DNA of 64,000 bases from Paracoccaceae bacterium. GTDB lineage: Bacteria > Pseudomonadota > Alphaproteobacteria > Rhodobacterales > Rhodobacteraceae. A model generated the notes under the pieces. The model saw only the letters and a program-made list of their open reading frames with translations. It had not been told where the DNA came from and did not search any database. Both the position numbers and the translations under genes were made by a program. Positions 54,561 through 63,192 of this stretch are shown here, in pieces; position 1 is the first letter of the stretch, and every line of letters starts with the position of its first letter. The stretch is from NCBI GenBank assembly GCA_019911965.1, contig JAIOJF010000025.1:245935-309934 (forward strand), in the 5' to 3' direction.

Positions 54561-55925
54561 ATGGCGGGACAGATCGGCGGGCGATTCCTGACCGGCTCGA
54601 CCATGAGCCATGTCGTGCGGATGACCATGACCGGATCGCTGGGCGTTACCTTCATGTTCCTGGTCGATGCGGCGAACCTGTTCTGGGTGTCGCTTCTGGG
54701 GGTCGAGCGGCTGCTGGCAGCCCTTGGTTTCGCCTGGACAATCCAGTTCTTCACGGTCTCGTTCGGCATGGGTATGATGATTGCGGTCACCGCCACGGTG
54801 GCGCGGCTGATCGGGCGGTCCGAGCGGATCGAGGCGCGGCGGCAAGTGACGGTCTGCGCCATTTCGGCCTTCGTGATGCAATCGCTGGTGGCCATCACCA
54901 TCCTGATCTTCCGCCACGACCTGCTGGCCTGGGCCGGGGCCGAGGGGCAGACCCTGGACGAGGCGGCGCGGTATCTCGCGATCTCGGTGCCGTCGCTGCC
55001 GTTCATGGCGCTCGGCATGGTCGGATCAGCCGTGCTCAGGGCCGAAGGCGATGCCTGGCGGGCGATGAATGTGACAATGATTTCGGGCGTGACCTCGATG
55101 CTGGTCGATCCGCTGCTGATCCTCGGGCTGGGCCTGGGGCTGGACGGCGCGGCGATGGCGGTGGTGCTGGCGCGGCTGATCTCGGGCGCGTTGTCGATCT
55201 GGTACGTGTTGCGAGTGCATGATCTGGTGGCAAGGATCAGCCTCGCCGATTTCCGCCGCCTGTTCGTGCCCTTCGTGATCGTCGCCGCCCCGGCGGTGCT
55301 GACGCAATTGTCCACGCCGTTCGGCAATTACCTGATGACGGCGGTGATTGCCGGGCATGGCGACAGCGCGGTGGCTGGCTGGGCGGTGATCTCGCGGCTG
55401 ACGGTGCTGGCCTTTGGCGGGCTGTTCGCGCTGTCCGGGGCAATCGGCGGGATATTCGGGCAGAATTACGGGGCCCTCAGGTTCGACCGGGTGCGACGTA
55501 CCTACCGCGATGCGCTGATCTTCTGCGTGATCTACACCTCGGTAGCCTGGGCGGTGCTGGCAATGTCCACCGGCTTTGTCATCCGCGGCTTCGGCCTTGG
55601 CGGCGAGGGCGCGGCGGCGGTGGCGGCCTTTGCCCTGATCGGGGCCGGGGCCTACACTTTCAACGGCGCGCTCTACGTGGCCAATGCGGCGTTCAACAGC
55701 CTCGGGCGGCCCTTGTGGTCCACCGCGTTCAACTGGATGCGCGACGGGCTGTTTGTCGGCCCGCTTGCAGCGACGCTCAGCGCCTCGTTCGGCGCGGCGG
55801 GGGCGGTGTACGGGCACGCGGCGGCAGGCGTGCTGGCCGGGGCGCTGGCGGTGCTGGCGGGCTGGCGGTTCGTGGCCCGGCTGGATGGCCAAAAGCGCCC
55901 GTCGCTGCTGCGCCGCAGATCGTGA
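54561..55925 (+). CDS. MATE-family efflux transporter
   Basis: This 454-residue protein has twelve helices in two MATE halves (MTMTGSLGVTFMFLVDAANLFWVSLLG; AGHGDSAVAGWAVISRLTVLAFGGLFALSGAIGGIFGQNYGA). MATE proteins export cationic drugs or metabolites with Na+ or H+. Substrate unknown. It begins three bases after the MFS gene. Confidence 0.88.
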   Translation: MAGQIGGRFLTGSTMSHVVRMTMTGSLGVTFMFLVDAANLFWVSLLGVERLLAALGFAWTIQFFTVSFGMGMMIAVTATVARLIGRSERIEARRQVTVCAISAFVMQSLVAITILIFRHDLLAWAGAEGQTLDEAARYLAISVPSLPFMALGMVGSAVLRAEGDAWRAMNVTMISGVTSMLVDPLLILGLGLGLDGAAMAVVLARLISGALSIWYVLRVHDLVARISLADFRRLFVPFVIVAAPAVLTQLSTPFGNYLMTAVIAGHGDSAVAGWAVISRLTVLAFGGLFALSGAIGGIFGQNYGALRFDRVRRTYRDALIFCVIYTSVAWAVLAMSTGFVIRGFGLGGEGAAAVAAFALIGAGAYTFNGALYVANAAFNSLGRPLWSTAFNWMRDGLFVGPLAATLSASFGAAGAVYGHAAAGVLAGALAVLAGWRFVARLDGQKRPSLLRRRS

Positions 55926-55999
55926 TCGCTGCGGGCCTTGCCGCTGGCCAGGCTTGCCCGGTATGATCCTGCCTGACCAACCCAGCCGGAGCCAATGCC

Positions 56000-56650
56000 A
56001 TGAACCTGTTTTCCCGCGCCAGACCGGCGATGCCGACAAAAGCCACTGCGCTGCCGGGTCGTGAAGAAGCGATCCCGACGGCCGACACGCATTTCGTGTC
56101 CGGGCGCAAGCTGCAGGACGGCGCGCCCGAGGGCGCGGAACGGGTGCTGCTGGCGATGGGCTGTTTCTGGGGCGCGGAGCGCCTGTTGTGGCAGGTGCCG
56201 GGCGTCTGGGTGACCAGCGTCGGCTATGCCGGGGGGTTCACGCCGAACCCGACCTATCAGGAAACCTGCACCGGCCAGACCGGCCATACCGAGGTGGTCG
56301 AGGTGGTCTATGAACCGGCGAAGCTGTCGTTCGAGGCCCTGCTGAAAGTGTTCTGGGAAAACCACGATCCGACACAAGGAATGCGCCAGGGCAACGATGT
56401 CGGCACGCAGTACCGCTCGGCCATCTATACCACGACGCCCGAACAGGCGGCTTTGGCCGAAACCTCGCGCAATGCCTATGACCGGCGTCTGTCCGAGGCC
56501 GGCTACGACATGGTGACGACCGAGATCGCCCCCGCCGGTGCCTATTACATGGCTGAGGAGTATCACCAGCAATATCTGGCGAAGAACCCGCAGGGTTATT
56601 GCGGTATCGGCGGCACCGGTGTGACCTGCCCGACCGGCGTCAACGCTTGA
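56000..56650 (+). CDS. msrA: Peptide-methionine (S)-S-oxide reductase
   Basis: This 216-residue repair enzyme reduces the S-sulfoxide of methionine. The catalytic Cys is in [12 protein letters not shown] near residue 54. [51 protein letters not shown] and the C-terminal resolving Cys residues ([14 protein letters not shown]) are present. An N-terminal extension of about 45 residues is normal for the E. coli-like group. Cytosolic; no signal peptide. Confidence 0.95.
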   Translation: MNLFSRARPAMPTKATALPGREEAIPTADTHFVSGRKLQDGAPEGAERVLLAMGCFWGAERLLWQVPGVWVTSVGYAGGFTPNPTYQETCTGQTGHTEVVEVVYEPAKLSFEALLKVFWENHDPTQGMRQGNDVGTQYRSAIYTTTPEQAALAETSRNAYDRRLSEAGYDMVTTEIAPAGAYYMAEEYHQQYLAKNPQGYCGIGGTGVTCPTGVNA

Positions 56651-56707
56651 CGCCGCGCCGGGGCCAGCCTATGCGCGTCTGACCCCCAAACACCGCCCGA
56701 GGATCAG

Positions 56708-57586
56708 ATGCCGACCTTTACCGCGCTTACCACACTTGAGGGCCGTGCATCGGCCGAGGCGCTGGCCGAGGCGATGGAACGCCTGAACCCGGAACCGACC
56801 GGTGTCGGCATGATCGAGGTCGGCGACGACAGCGGCGTTTTCGAGATCGGCGGCTATTTCACCGAACCCCCCGACCTGGTGGCGCTGGCGCTGCTGGCGG
56901 CGGCCTGGAAGGCGCGGCCTTTCGCGGTGTCGGAACTGCCGGAAACCGACTGGGTGGCGCATGTGCGCCGCGAACTGGCCCCTGTGGTGGCGGGGCGGTT
57001 CTTTGTCTATGGCAGCCACGATGCCGACAAGGTGCCACAAGGCGTGGTGCCGCTGGCGATTGACGCGGCGATGGCGTTCGGCACCGGCCATCACGGCACG
57101 ACGCAGGGCTGCCTGATCGCGCTGGACCGGCTGGCGGCAGGCGGGTTCATTGGTACGAAGGTGGCCGATATCGGCTGCGGCACGGCGGTGCTGGCAATGG
57201 CGGCGGCTATGATCTGGCCGGACGCGCAGGTACTGGCCAGCGATATCGACGAGGTGGCGGTGGAGACCGCCGGGGCCAATCTGGGCTTCAACGGTATCGA
57301 AGGGCGGATCATTTGCATCACCTGTGCCGGGTTCGACCACCCGCAACTGGCCGAAGCCGCGCCATATGACCTGATCTTTGCCAATATCCTGAAAGGCCCG
57401 CTGCTTGATCTGGCAGCGGACATGCGCAGAAATACCGCGCCGGATGGCTATCTGATCCTGTCGGGCATCCTGAACACCCAGGCCGACGAGGTGATCGGCA
57501 CCTATCAGGGCGAAGGATTTGCCCTGGTCGAACAAGACAAGCTGGGCGAGTGGAGCACACTCACCTTGCAAAAATCCGCACGTTAA
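56708..57586 (+). CDS. prmA: Ribosomal protein L11 methyltransferase
   Basis: This 292-residue SAM-dependent enzyme trimethylates ribosomal protein L11. The C-terminal Rossmann domain has KVADIGCGTAVLAMAAAM near 160 (motif I, with Ala where Gly is usual), FGTGHHGTTQGCL before it, and LIFANILKGPLLDLA (the N-I/L-P-type active-site region). The N-terminal part recognises L11. It lies 57 bases after msrA. Confidence 0.88.
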   Translation: MPTFTALTTLEGRASAEALAEAMERLNPEPTGVGMIEVGDDSGVFEIGGYFTEPPDLVALALLAAAWKARPFAVSELPETDWVAHVRRELAPVVAGRFFVYGSHDADKVPQGVVPLAIDAAMAFGTGHHGTTQGCLIALDRLAAGGFIGTKVADIGCGTAVLAMAAAMIWPDAQVLASDIDEVAVETAGANLGFNGIEGRIICITCAGFDHPQLAEAAPYDLIFANILKGPLLDLAADMRRNTAPDGYLILSGILNTQADEVIGTYQGEGFALVEQDKLGEWSTLTLQKSAR

Positions 57587-57650
57587 TTGCCCGCTTACGA
57601 ATTTCGCGCTATCCTCGCCGGCAATAACCAACCGGATGGGAGGGCAGCCC

Positions 57651-58004
57651 GTGACCGGACAGAACCTGGACGAATTTCGCAAACGCCTGAAAGACTATGA
57701 AAAGGGCTCGCGCCGACGGTTTCCGCGGGTCAGGCCCTTGCCCGGCATGCCGATGGCGTCATCCGGCGGGCGCAGGCGGCGGTTCTCGATCCCCTGGACA
57801 TGGATGATCGTGGTCGTGGCACTCGGCTTCGCGATGAAGGCGTTCATCGTCCTCAGGATCGGCGAGGATCAGTATCGCGGACGGCTGGCGGCCTATAGCG
57901 ATCCCGGCATCAGCGAAAGCATCGGCGTGTTCGTGATGCAGCCGGATCCGCTGACGCTTACGCTGCGCGATGTCGCCCGCTCGCTGATCAAGCCGCCCCG
58001 CTGA
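57651..58004 (+). CDS. Small single-helix membrane protein, unknown
   Basis: This 117-residue protein has a basic N-terminal 50 residues (KRLKDYEKGSRRRFPRVRP), one membrane helix (IPWTWMIVVVALGFAMKAFIV) and a short acidic-to-neutral tail. The GTG start follows GGGAGG by seven bases and is preferred over the ATG five codons upstream. No family recognised; it is likely an inner-membrane protein with cytosolic N-terminus by the positive-inside rule. Confidence 0.68.
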   Translation: MTGQNLDEFRKRLKDYEKGSRRRFPRVRPLPGMPMASSGGRRRRFSIPWTWMIVVVALGFAMKAFIVLRIGEDQYRGRLAAYSDPGISESIGVFVMQPDPLTLTLRDVARSLIKPPR

Positions 58005-58019
58005 TAACCGCCTTCGGGC

Positions 58020-58051
58020 AAATGCAAAAGGCCGCGCCAGTTGGCACGGCC
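58020..58051 (-). terminator. Terminator of the DUF1127 gene
   Basis: On the minus strand a 10-bp GC stem (58030-58051, one G-U pair, two-base loop) is followed by TTTTGCATTT, a good intrinsic terminator 40 bases after the gene. Confidence 0.75.
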
Positions 58052-58091
58052 CTGCAAGTATTCTGACGGTACGGCCCGAGGACCGGCGCGA

Positions 58092-58289
58092 TCAGAAGCG
58101 TTCGATATCCGCGCGCGACAGGCCGATATCGTTCAGCTCGCGGTCGCTCAGGCGTGACAGCGCCGCATAGGTCTGACGGGTGTTCTTCCAGTCAATAAAG
58201 GCCACGCGCAGGGCGTCGATCGCCGACAGAACGCGGTAGGTGGTCACGGCGCCGAAAGGGGCCGGGCGGGTGGTTTCAAAAGTAGCCAT
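58092..58289 (-). CDS. DUF1127 small protein
   Basis: This 65-residue protein ends with the DUF1127 signature ALSRLSDRELNDIGLSRADIERF. Such small basic proteins are abundant in Rhodobacteraceae; some bind RNA and influence phosphate or stress responses. That is known for relatives, not shown here. A much longer frame in phase upstream runs through ruvC antisense and is rejected. Own terminator present. Confidence 0.88.
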   Translation of the reverse strand: MATFETTRPAPFGAVTTYRVLSAIDALRVAFIDWKNTRQTYAALSRLSDRELNDIGLSRADIERF

Positions 58290-58631
58290 CTGGCTCGTCC
58301 TTCTATTGAGTTGCTGCCGGTAACGCCGGTGTCTGAAGCGGCAACTACGCTTCGAATCACCTTCTGACAATCGCCCCGAATGCATGCCTGAAATGCGATT
58401 TTTGCATAGGTCATGGCCACTGTCCGAACGCGACGCAAACCGCTGAAAACCATTCTGAAAACGACGCCTCTGCCACAATGCGACCGGTTGATGGCGGAAA
58501 AGAATTTGCCGACAACCTGCGATATAAAGGCTTGCCGGGTAAAACATGGGGTCAGGCGAACTCGGCACTGGCCTGTGTTCCTGTTTCGTGCTAGTTGGAT
58601 TGCAACAAAAACAAGAACGGCAGGGGCAAGA
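58290..58631. other. Intergenic region between DUF1127 gene and ruvC
   Basis: About 340 bases with no credible gene. It should hold divergent promoters. A TATAAA at 58524-58529 is a possible -10 for ruvC, but the TTGCCG upstream is too close (11 bases) to be its -35. Nothing else stands out. Confidence 0.4.
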
Positions 58632-59138
58632 TTGCGCGTCATTGGCATAGATCCGGGGCTGCGGCGGATGGGCTGGGGAATCGTCGATATCTCCGGTGCG
58701 AAGGTCAGCCATGTCGCGAACGGCGTGTGCAAGTCCGAAGGCGGGGATCTGTCCGCACGATTGCTGAGCCTGCACGACCAGTTGACGGCCATCCTGAACC
58801 TGCACGCGCCGACCAGCGCGGCGGTCGAACTGACCTTCGTTAATTCCAACGGCGCGGCGACGCTGAAGCTGGGACAGGCCCGCGCCATCGCGCTGCTGGT
58901 GCCGGCGCAGGCCGGGCTGGCGGTGGCGGAATATGCGCCGAATGCGGTGAAAAAGGTGGTGGTCGGGGTAGGGCACGCGGCCAAGGAGCAGGTGGCGCAT
59001 ATGGTGAAGTTGCAGCTTCCCGGCGTAGCGCTGGCGGGCGAGGATGCGGCGGATGCGCTGGCGATTGCGCTCTGCCACGCGCATCATGTGAAGTTTTCCG
59101 GCCGCCTTGAGGCCGCATTGGCGAGGGCCGGGGCATGA
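58632..59138 (+). CDS. ruvC: Holliday junction resolvase RuvC
   Basis: This 168-residue nuclease cuts Holliday junctions symmetrically. The first acidic residue is in [13 protein letters not shown], followed by Glu in [10 protein letters not shown] and Asp residues in [17 protein letters not shown], making the four-acid active site. Translation starts at TTG after AGGGGC; the in-frame extension upstream is not RuvC-like. Its stop overlaps the ruvA start by four bases. Confidence 0.95.
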   Translation: MRVIGIDPGLRRMGWGIVDISGAKVSHVANGVCKSEGGDLSARLLSLHDQLTAILNLHAPTSAAVELTFVNSNGAATLKLGQARAIALLVPAQAGLAVAEYAPNAVKKVVVGVGHAAKEQVAHMVKLQLPGVALAGEDAADALAIALCHAHHVKFSGRLEAALARAGA

Positions 59139-59809
59139 TCGGCAAGATCACCGGACGGCTGGACTATCGCGCCAGCGATCACGTGCTGATTGATACGCAT
59201 GGCGTCGGCTACATCATCTATTGCTCGCAACCCACACTTGCGCGGATGCCCGCACCCGGCGGCGCTGTGGCGCTCTATACCGATCTGGTGGTGCGCGAGG
59301 ACCTGTTGCAGCTTTATGGATTTGCAACGCTGGCGGAAAAGGAATGGCACCGGTTGCTGACCACGGTTCAGGGGGTCGGCGCGAAGGCGGCGCTGGCGAT
59401 TGCCGGAACGCTGGGGGTGGACGGGCTGGCAAGGGCGATCTCGCTGGGCGATGTCGCCTCGATCAAATCCGCGCCGGGGGTTGGCCCCAAGCTGGCGCAG
59501 CGCGTGGTGGTCGAGTTGAAGGACAAGGCCCCGGCGGTTATGGCGCTGGGGGCCGCCGGGGCGCGTGCCGCATCGGTGGACGACGACGCGATGGTGATCG
59601 AGCCTTCGATGTCCTATGCCAGCGCCAGCCCGGTGGAAACCGGCGGTGCGGCGGCGGTGCGTGCGGATGCCCTGTCGGCGCTGACCAATCTCGGCTATGC
59701 GCCCGGCGAGGCGGCGGGGGCAATTGCCGAAGCGATGGATCACGTACCCGATGCCACCGCGCCGGAACTGATCCGCCGCTGCCTGAAACTGCTGGCTCCG
59801 AAAGGCTAG
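59135..59809 (+). CDS. ruvA: Holliday junction DNA helicase RuvA
   Basis: This 224-residue protein forms the tetramer that holds the four-way junction. [12 protein letters not shown] and the two helix-hairpin-helix segments ([43 protein letters not shown]) are typical. Domain III, which binds RuvB, is at the C-terminus ([19 protein letters not shown]). It is separated from ruvB by three bases. Confidence 0.96.
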   Translation: MIGKITGRLDYRASDHVLIDTHGVGYIIYCSQPTLARMPAPGGAVALYTDLVVREDLLQLYGFATLAEKEWHRLLTTVQGVGAKAALAIAGTLGVDGLARAISLGDVASIKSAPGVGPKLAQRVVVELKDKAPAVMALGAAGARAASVDDDAMVIEPSMSYASASPVETGGAAAVRADALSALTNLGYAPGEAAGAIAEAMDHVPDATAPELIRRCLKLLAPKG

Positions 59810-59812
59810 GGC

Positions 59813-60847
59813 ATGGCCGATCCCGATCCCACCCTGCGTGCCGACCCGCTGCTTGGCGATGCCGACCGGGCCTTGCGACCGCAGACGCTGGACGAATTCG
59901 TCGGCCAGCAGGAGGCGCGTGCCAACCTCAAGGTGTTCATCGAAAGTGCCCGGATACGCGGACAGGCGATGGATCACACGCTGTTTCACGGCCCGCCCGG
60001 TCTGGGCAAGACGACCTTGGCGCAGATCATCGCCCGCGAATTGGGGGTGAATTTCCGCATGACCAGCGGCCCGGTCCTGGCCCGCGCCGGCGATCTGGCG
60101 GCGATCCTGACCAATCTGGATGAACGCGACGTGCTGTTCATCGACGAGATTCACCGCATGAATCCGGCGGTCGAGGAGGTGCTGTATCCCGCACTGGAAG
60201 ATTTTGAACTTGACCTGGTGATCGGCGAAGGCCCGGCGGCGCGGACCGTGCGGATTGATCTGCAGCCCTTCACGCTGGTCGGCGCGACCACCCGGCTGGG
60301 CCTGCTGACAACGCCGCTGAGAGACCGCTTCGGCATTCCGACGCGGCTGGAATTTTATACCGAGGACGAATTGCTGCAGATCGTCACCCGCGGCTCGCGC
60401 CTGATGGGGGCGGCGGCGGACGAGGCCGGTGCGCGTGAAATCGCGCGGCGCTCGCGCGGCACGCCTAGGGTCGCCAACCGGCTGTTGCGCCGGGTGGTCG
60501 ATTTCGCGGTGGTCGAGGGCGACGGCAAGGTGGACCGCGCGATTGCCGACCGTGCACTGACGCGGCTGGGCGTGGATCATCTGGGGTTGGACAATGCCGA
60601 CCGGCGCTATCTCAGGCTTTTGGCCGAGCATTACGGCGGCGGCCCGGTCGGAGTGGAAACCATTTCTGCCGCATTGTCCGAAGCCCGCGATGCTGTAGAA
60701 GAGGTGATCGAACCCTATCTGTTGCAGCAGGGCCTGATCCAGCGCACCCCGAGGGGGCGGATGCTGGGGCATCTGGCGTGGCGGCATCTGGGCCTGGATG
60801 CGCCGCGCGCACCGGGCCAGAACGATCTGTTTGGAGACGAGACTTGA
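59813..60847 (+). CDS. ruvB: Holliday junction DNA helicase RuvB
   Basis: This 344-residue AAA+ motor drives branch migration. It has [17 protein letters not shown], Walker [13 protein letters not shown] near 65, Walker [11 protein letters not shown], sensor and arginine-finger regions ([18 protein letters not shown]), and the C-terminal winged helix ([14 protein letters not shown]). Its stop overlaps the TTG start of the following gene. Confidence 0.97.
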   Translation: MADPDPTLRADPLLGDADRALRPQTLDEFVGQQEARANLKVFIESARIRGQAMDHTLFHGPPGLGKTTLAQIIARELGVNFRMTSGPVLARAGDLAAILTNLDERDVLFIDEIHRMNPAVEEVLYPALEDFELDLVIGEGPAARTVRIDLQPFTLVGATTRLGLLTTPLRDRFGIPTRLEFYTEDELLQIVTRGSRLMGAAADEAGAREIARRSRGTPRVANRLLRRVVDFAVVEGDGKVDRAIADRALTRLGVDHLGLDNADRRYLRLLAEHYGGGPVGVETISAALSEARDAVEEVIEPYLLQQGLIQRTPRGRMLGHLAWRHLGLDAPRAPGQNDLFGDET

Positions 60848-61512
60848 TTGACAAACCCTTGAGCGCGGGTCGCGTGGAAGAATTGTTCACCACCAGGGAT
60901 GGCGCATACCGGTTTTCCCGCTGGGGACGGCAGATCGCGCCGGTGGTGTTTGGTATTGACGACGCAACGCTGGAGCATCTGAAGGATGCGATGCAATCGG
61001 TGGCCCTCCTTTCCGGCACGCCGTTTGCGGAATCCGACCCCGAGCTTGGCGCCAATCTGATGGTGTTCTTCTGTTCGGACTGGGACGAATTGCAGATGGT
61101 GCCGAATCTCGACCAGATGATCCCGGATTTCGGCGTATTGCTTGCCTCGCTGAAACGCACCGGGGCCAACCAGTATCGCAGCTTCACCTTCGATGAGACC
61201 GGTGCGATCCGGGTCTGCATCGTGCTTTTGCGCTATGACGAACACATGGCCGATACCTCGGTGCAGGCGCTGGGCGTCGGGCAGATGCTGCAATGCCTGC
61301 TGCTATGGGGCGACGACGCGTTCGAGGATGAAAGCCCGATAGCCATCGTGCCGCCCAATGGTGTGTGCATCGTCAAGCCCGCCTATGCGGCGCTTATCAC
61401 GGCGGCCTATGATCCGGCCCTGCCGCCCTCGGCAACAGATGCCAGCCACGCGATGCGGCTGGCGGCGCGCGCACAGCAGATACCGCACGGGTCGGGCGAT
61501 GACGGCGCATAG
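60844..61512 (+). CDS. Uncharacterised protein between ruvB and ybgC
   Basis: This 222-residue protein starts with TTG overlapping the ruvB stop and overlaps ybgC at its own end, so it is fully embedded in the operon. It has no membrane helix or signal peptide. Visible features are [25 protein letters not shown] and an acidic central part with [10 protein letters not shown] recognise no domain. Gene placement suggests conservation in relatives. Confidence 0.7.
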   Translation: MIDKPLSAGRVEELFTTRDGAYRFSRWGRQIAPVVFGIDDATLEHLKDAMQSVALLSGTPFAESDPELGANLMVFFCSDWDELQMVPNLDQMIPDFGVLLASLKRTGANQYRSFTFDETGAIRVCIVLLRYDEHMADTSVQALGVGQMLQCLLLWGDDAFEDESPIAIVPPNGVCIVKPAYAALITAAYDPALPPSATDASHAMRLAARAQQIPHGSGDDGA

Positions 61513-61903
61513 ATTTGCCTGTCGGGTCTATTACGAAGATACCGACATGGCGGGCATCGTCTATTACGCCAATTACCTGAAATTCATCGAACGCGGGCGG
61601 TCCGAACATGTCCGCACGCTGGGCATCGACCAGGCGGCGATGCGCGATGGGGCCGGGCTGGTCTTTGCCGTTCGCCGGGTCGAGGCGGACTACCTGCATC
61701 CGGCACGTTACGGCGACGACCTGATCGTCGAAACCGCGATTGCCGCGATCAGCGGGGCGCGGCTGACCTATCGCCAGGAGGTTCTGCGCGACGGCACGCC
61801 GTTGTTTCGCGCATTGGTTCAGGTGATCTGCATGACTGAGGCAGGCCGCCCGGTGCGGTTTCCAGCGGATATTCGCCGAAAATTTACCGGAAACCCCGGC
61901 TAA
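61499..61903 (+). CDS. ybgC: YbgC acyl-CoA thioesterase
   Basis: This 134-residue hot-dog thioesterase begins FACRVYYEDTDMAGIVYYANYLKFIERGRSEHVR, which holds the catalytic Asp and the Tyr/His-type region of the 4-hydroxybenzoyl-CoA thioesterase family. It hydrolyses short-chain acyl-CoAs and in many proteobacteria is the first gene of the tol-pal cluster, as here. Start ATG lies inside the end of the preceding gene. Confidence 0.92.
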   Translation: MTAHRFACRVYYEDTDMAGIVYYANYLKFIERGRSEHVRTLGIDQAAMRDGAGLVFAVRRVEADYLHPARYGDDLIVETAIAAISGARLTYRQEVLRDGTPLFRALVQVICMTEAGRPVRFPADIRRKFTGNPG

Positions 61904-62015
61904 TCCGCTTCCAAGTGGCCGAATAGTTGGTATTTGGGGGCGGAAATCGGTATGGTCGCGGCGTGGATCCGCAGACCGTCCCGAAGAACGGTGACAAGCG
62001 GACAGAGCAGGGCTG

Positions 62016-62711
62016 ATGGAAACCGAAACAATAACCGCGCTTCAGACGGTCGATTATTCATTGCTGGCTCTGTTCTGGCGGGCCTCGTTCCTCGTCAAGC
62101 TGGTGATGCTGGCGCTGATCGCCTCGTCGTTCTGGTCCTGGGCGATCATCTTCCAGAAATTCATCAATTACCGAATCGCCCGGCGCGAGGCGGCGATGTT
62201 CGATCGCGCCTTCTGGTCCGGCGAGCCGCTGGACGAATTGTACGAAAAGATCGGCGACAAACCGCATGGCGCCTCGGAAAAGATTTTCTGCGCCGGCATG
62301 TCGGAATGGCACCGCTCGCACCGCTCGGACGGCAACCTGATCGCCGGGGCGCAGGCGCGCATCGAACGCTCGATGGATGTCGCCATCGCCCGCGAGACCG
62401 AGCGTCTGACGCAAGGCCTGACGTTCCTCGCCACGGTCGGTTCGACCGCGCCGTTCGTCGGGCTGTTCGGCACGGTCTGGGGGATCAAGAACGCCTTTCA
62501 GGAAATCGCCGCACAGCAAAGCACCAACCTGGCCGTGGTCGCCCCGGGCATTGCCGAGGCATTGGTGGCCACCGCACTCGGGCTGGCGGCGGCGATTCCG
62601 GCGGTGATCTTCTACAACAAGCTGTCGGCGGATGCCGACCGGATCGGCGCCGGGCTGGACAGTTTCGCCGACGAGTTCTCCACCATCCTGTCGCGCCAAC
62701 TGGATTCCTAG
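62016..62711 (+). CDS. tolQ: Tol-Pal system protein TolQ
   Basis: This 231-residue inner-membrane protein has three helices (near 15-45, 135-160 and 175-200) and the MotA/TolQ/ExbB signature (LTQGLTFLATVGSTAPFVGLFGTVWGIKNAF). With TolR it forms the proton-driven motor that energises TolA for outer-membrane constriction at division. Gap of three bases to tolR. Confidence 0.95.
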   Translation: METETITALQTVDYSLLALFWRASFLVKLVMLALIASSFWSWAIIFQKFINYRIARREAAMFDRAFWSGEPLDELYEKIGDKPHGASEKIFCAGMSEWHRSHRSDGNLIAGAQARIERSMDVAIARETERLTQGLTFLATVGSTAPFVGLFGTVWGIKNAFQEIAAQQSTNLAVVAPGIAEALVATALGLAAAIPAVIFYNKLSADADRIGAGLDSFADEFSTILSRQLDS

Positions 62712-62714
62712 GTC

Positions 62715-63185
62715 ATGGGTGCGGGCGTGGCGGATAGCAACCATCGAAGAAAGCGTCGCGGCAACCGGCGGCGGACCAAACCGATGGCCGAAATCAACGT
62801 CACGCCCTTTGTCGATGTGATGCTGGTTCTGTTGATCATCTTCATGGTCGCCGCCCCGCTTCTGACCGTCGGCGTGCCGGTCGAATTGCCGAAAACCGCC
62901 GCAACCCCCCTGCCCGCCGAGGATGAGGAGCCCCTGACGCTGGCGATTGCGGCGGATGGCCGGCTGGTGCTGCAATCAACCGAGATCGCCCGCGACGATC
63001 TGATCCCGCGCCTGCGCGCCATCGCGGCGGAACGCCAGGACGACAAGTTGTTCCTGCGCGCCGACGGGGCGATTCCTTATGAACTGGTCATGCAGGTGAT
63101 GGGGGCGCTGAACGCCGCCGGCTTCCGCAATATCGGGCTGGTCACCGAATCCGGCGGCCCGACAATGGACGGGCGGGGTAACTGA
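62715..63185 (+). CDS. tolR: Tol-Pal system protein TolR
   Basis: This 156-residue protein has one N-terminal helix with the essential Asp (AEINVTPFVDVMLVLLIIFMVAAPLL). A periplasmic ExbD/TolR domain follows, ending in ELVMQVMGALNAAGFRNIGLVTE. A short basic N-terminus (RRKRRGNRRRTKP) precedes the helix. It partners TolQ. Confidence 0.94.
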   Translation: MGAGVADSNHRRKRRGNRRRTKPMAEINVTPFVDVMLVLLIIFMVAAPLLTVGVPVELPKTAATPLPAEDEEPLTLAIAADGRLVLQSTEIARDDLIPRLRAIAAERQDDKLFLRADGAIPYELVMQVMGALNAAGFRNIGLVTESGGPTMDGRGN

Positions 63186-63192
63186 CGGGGCG

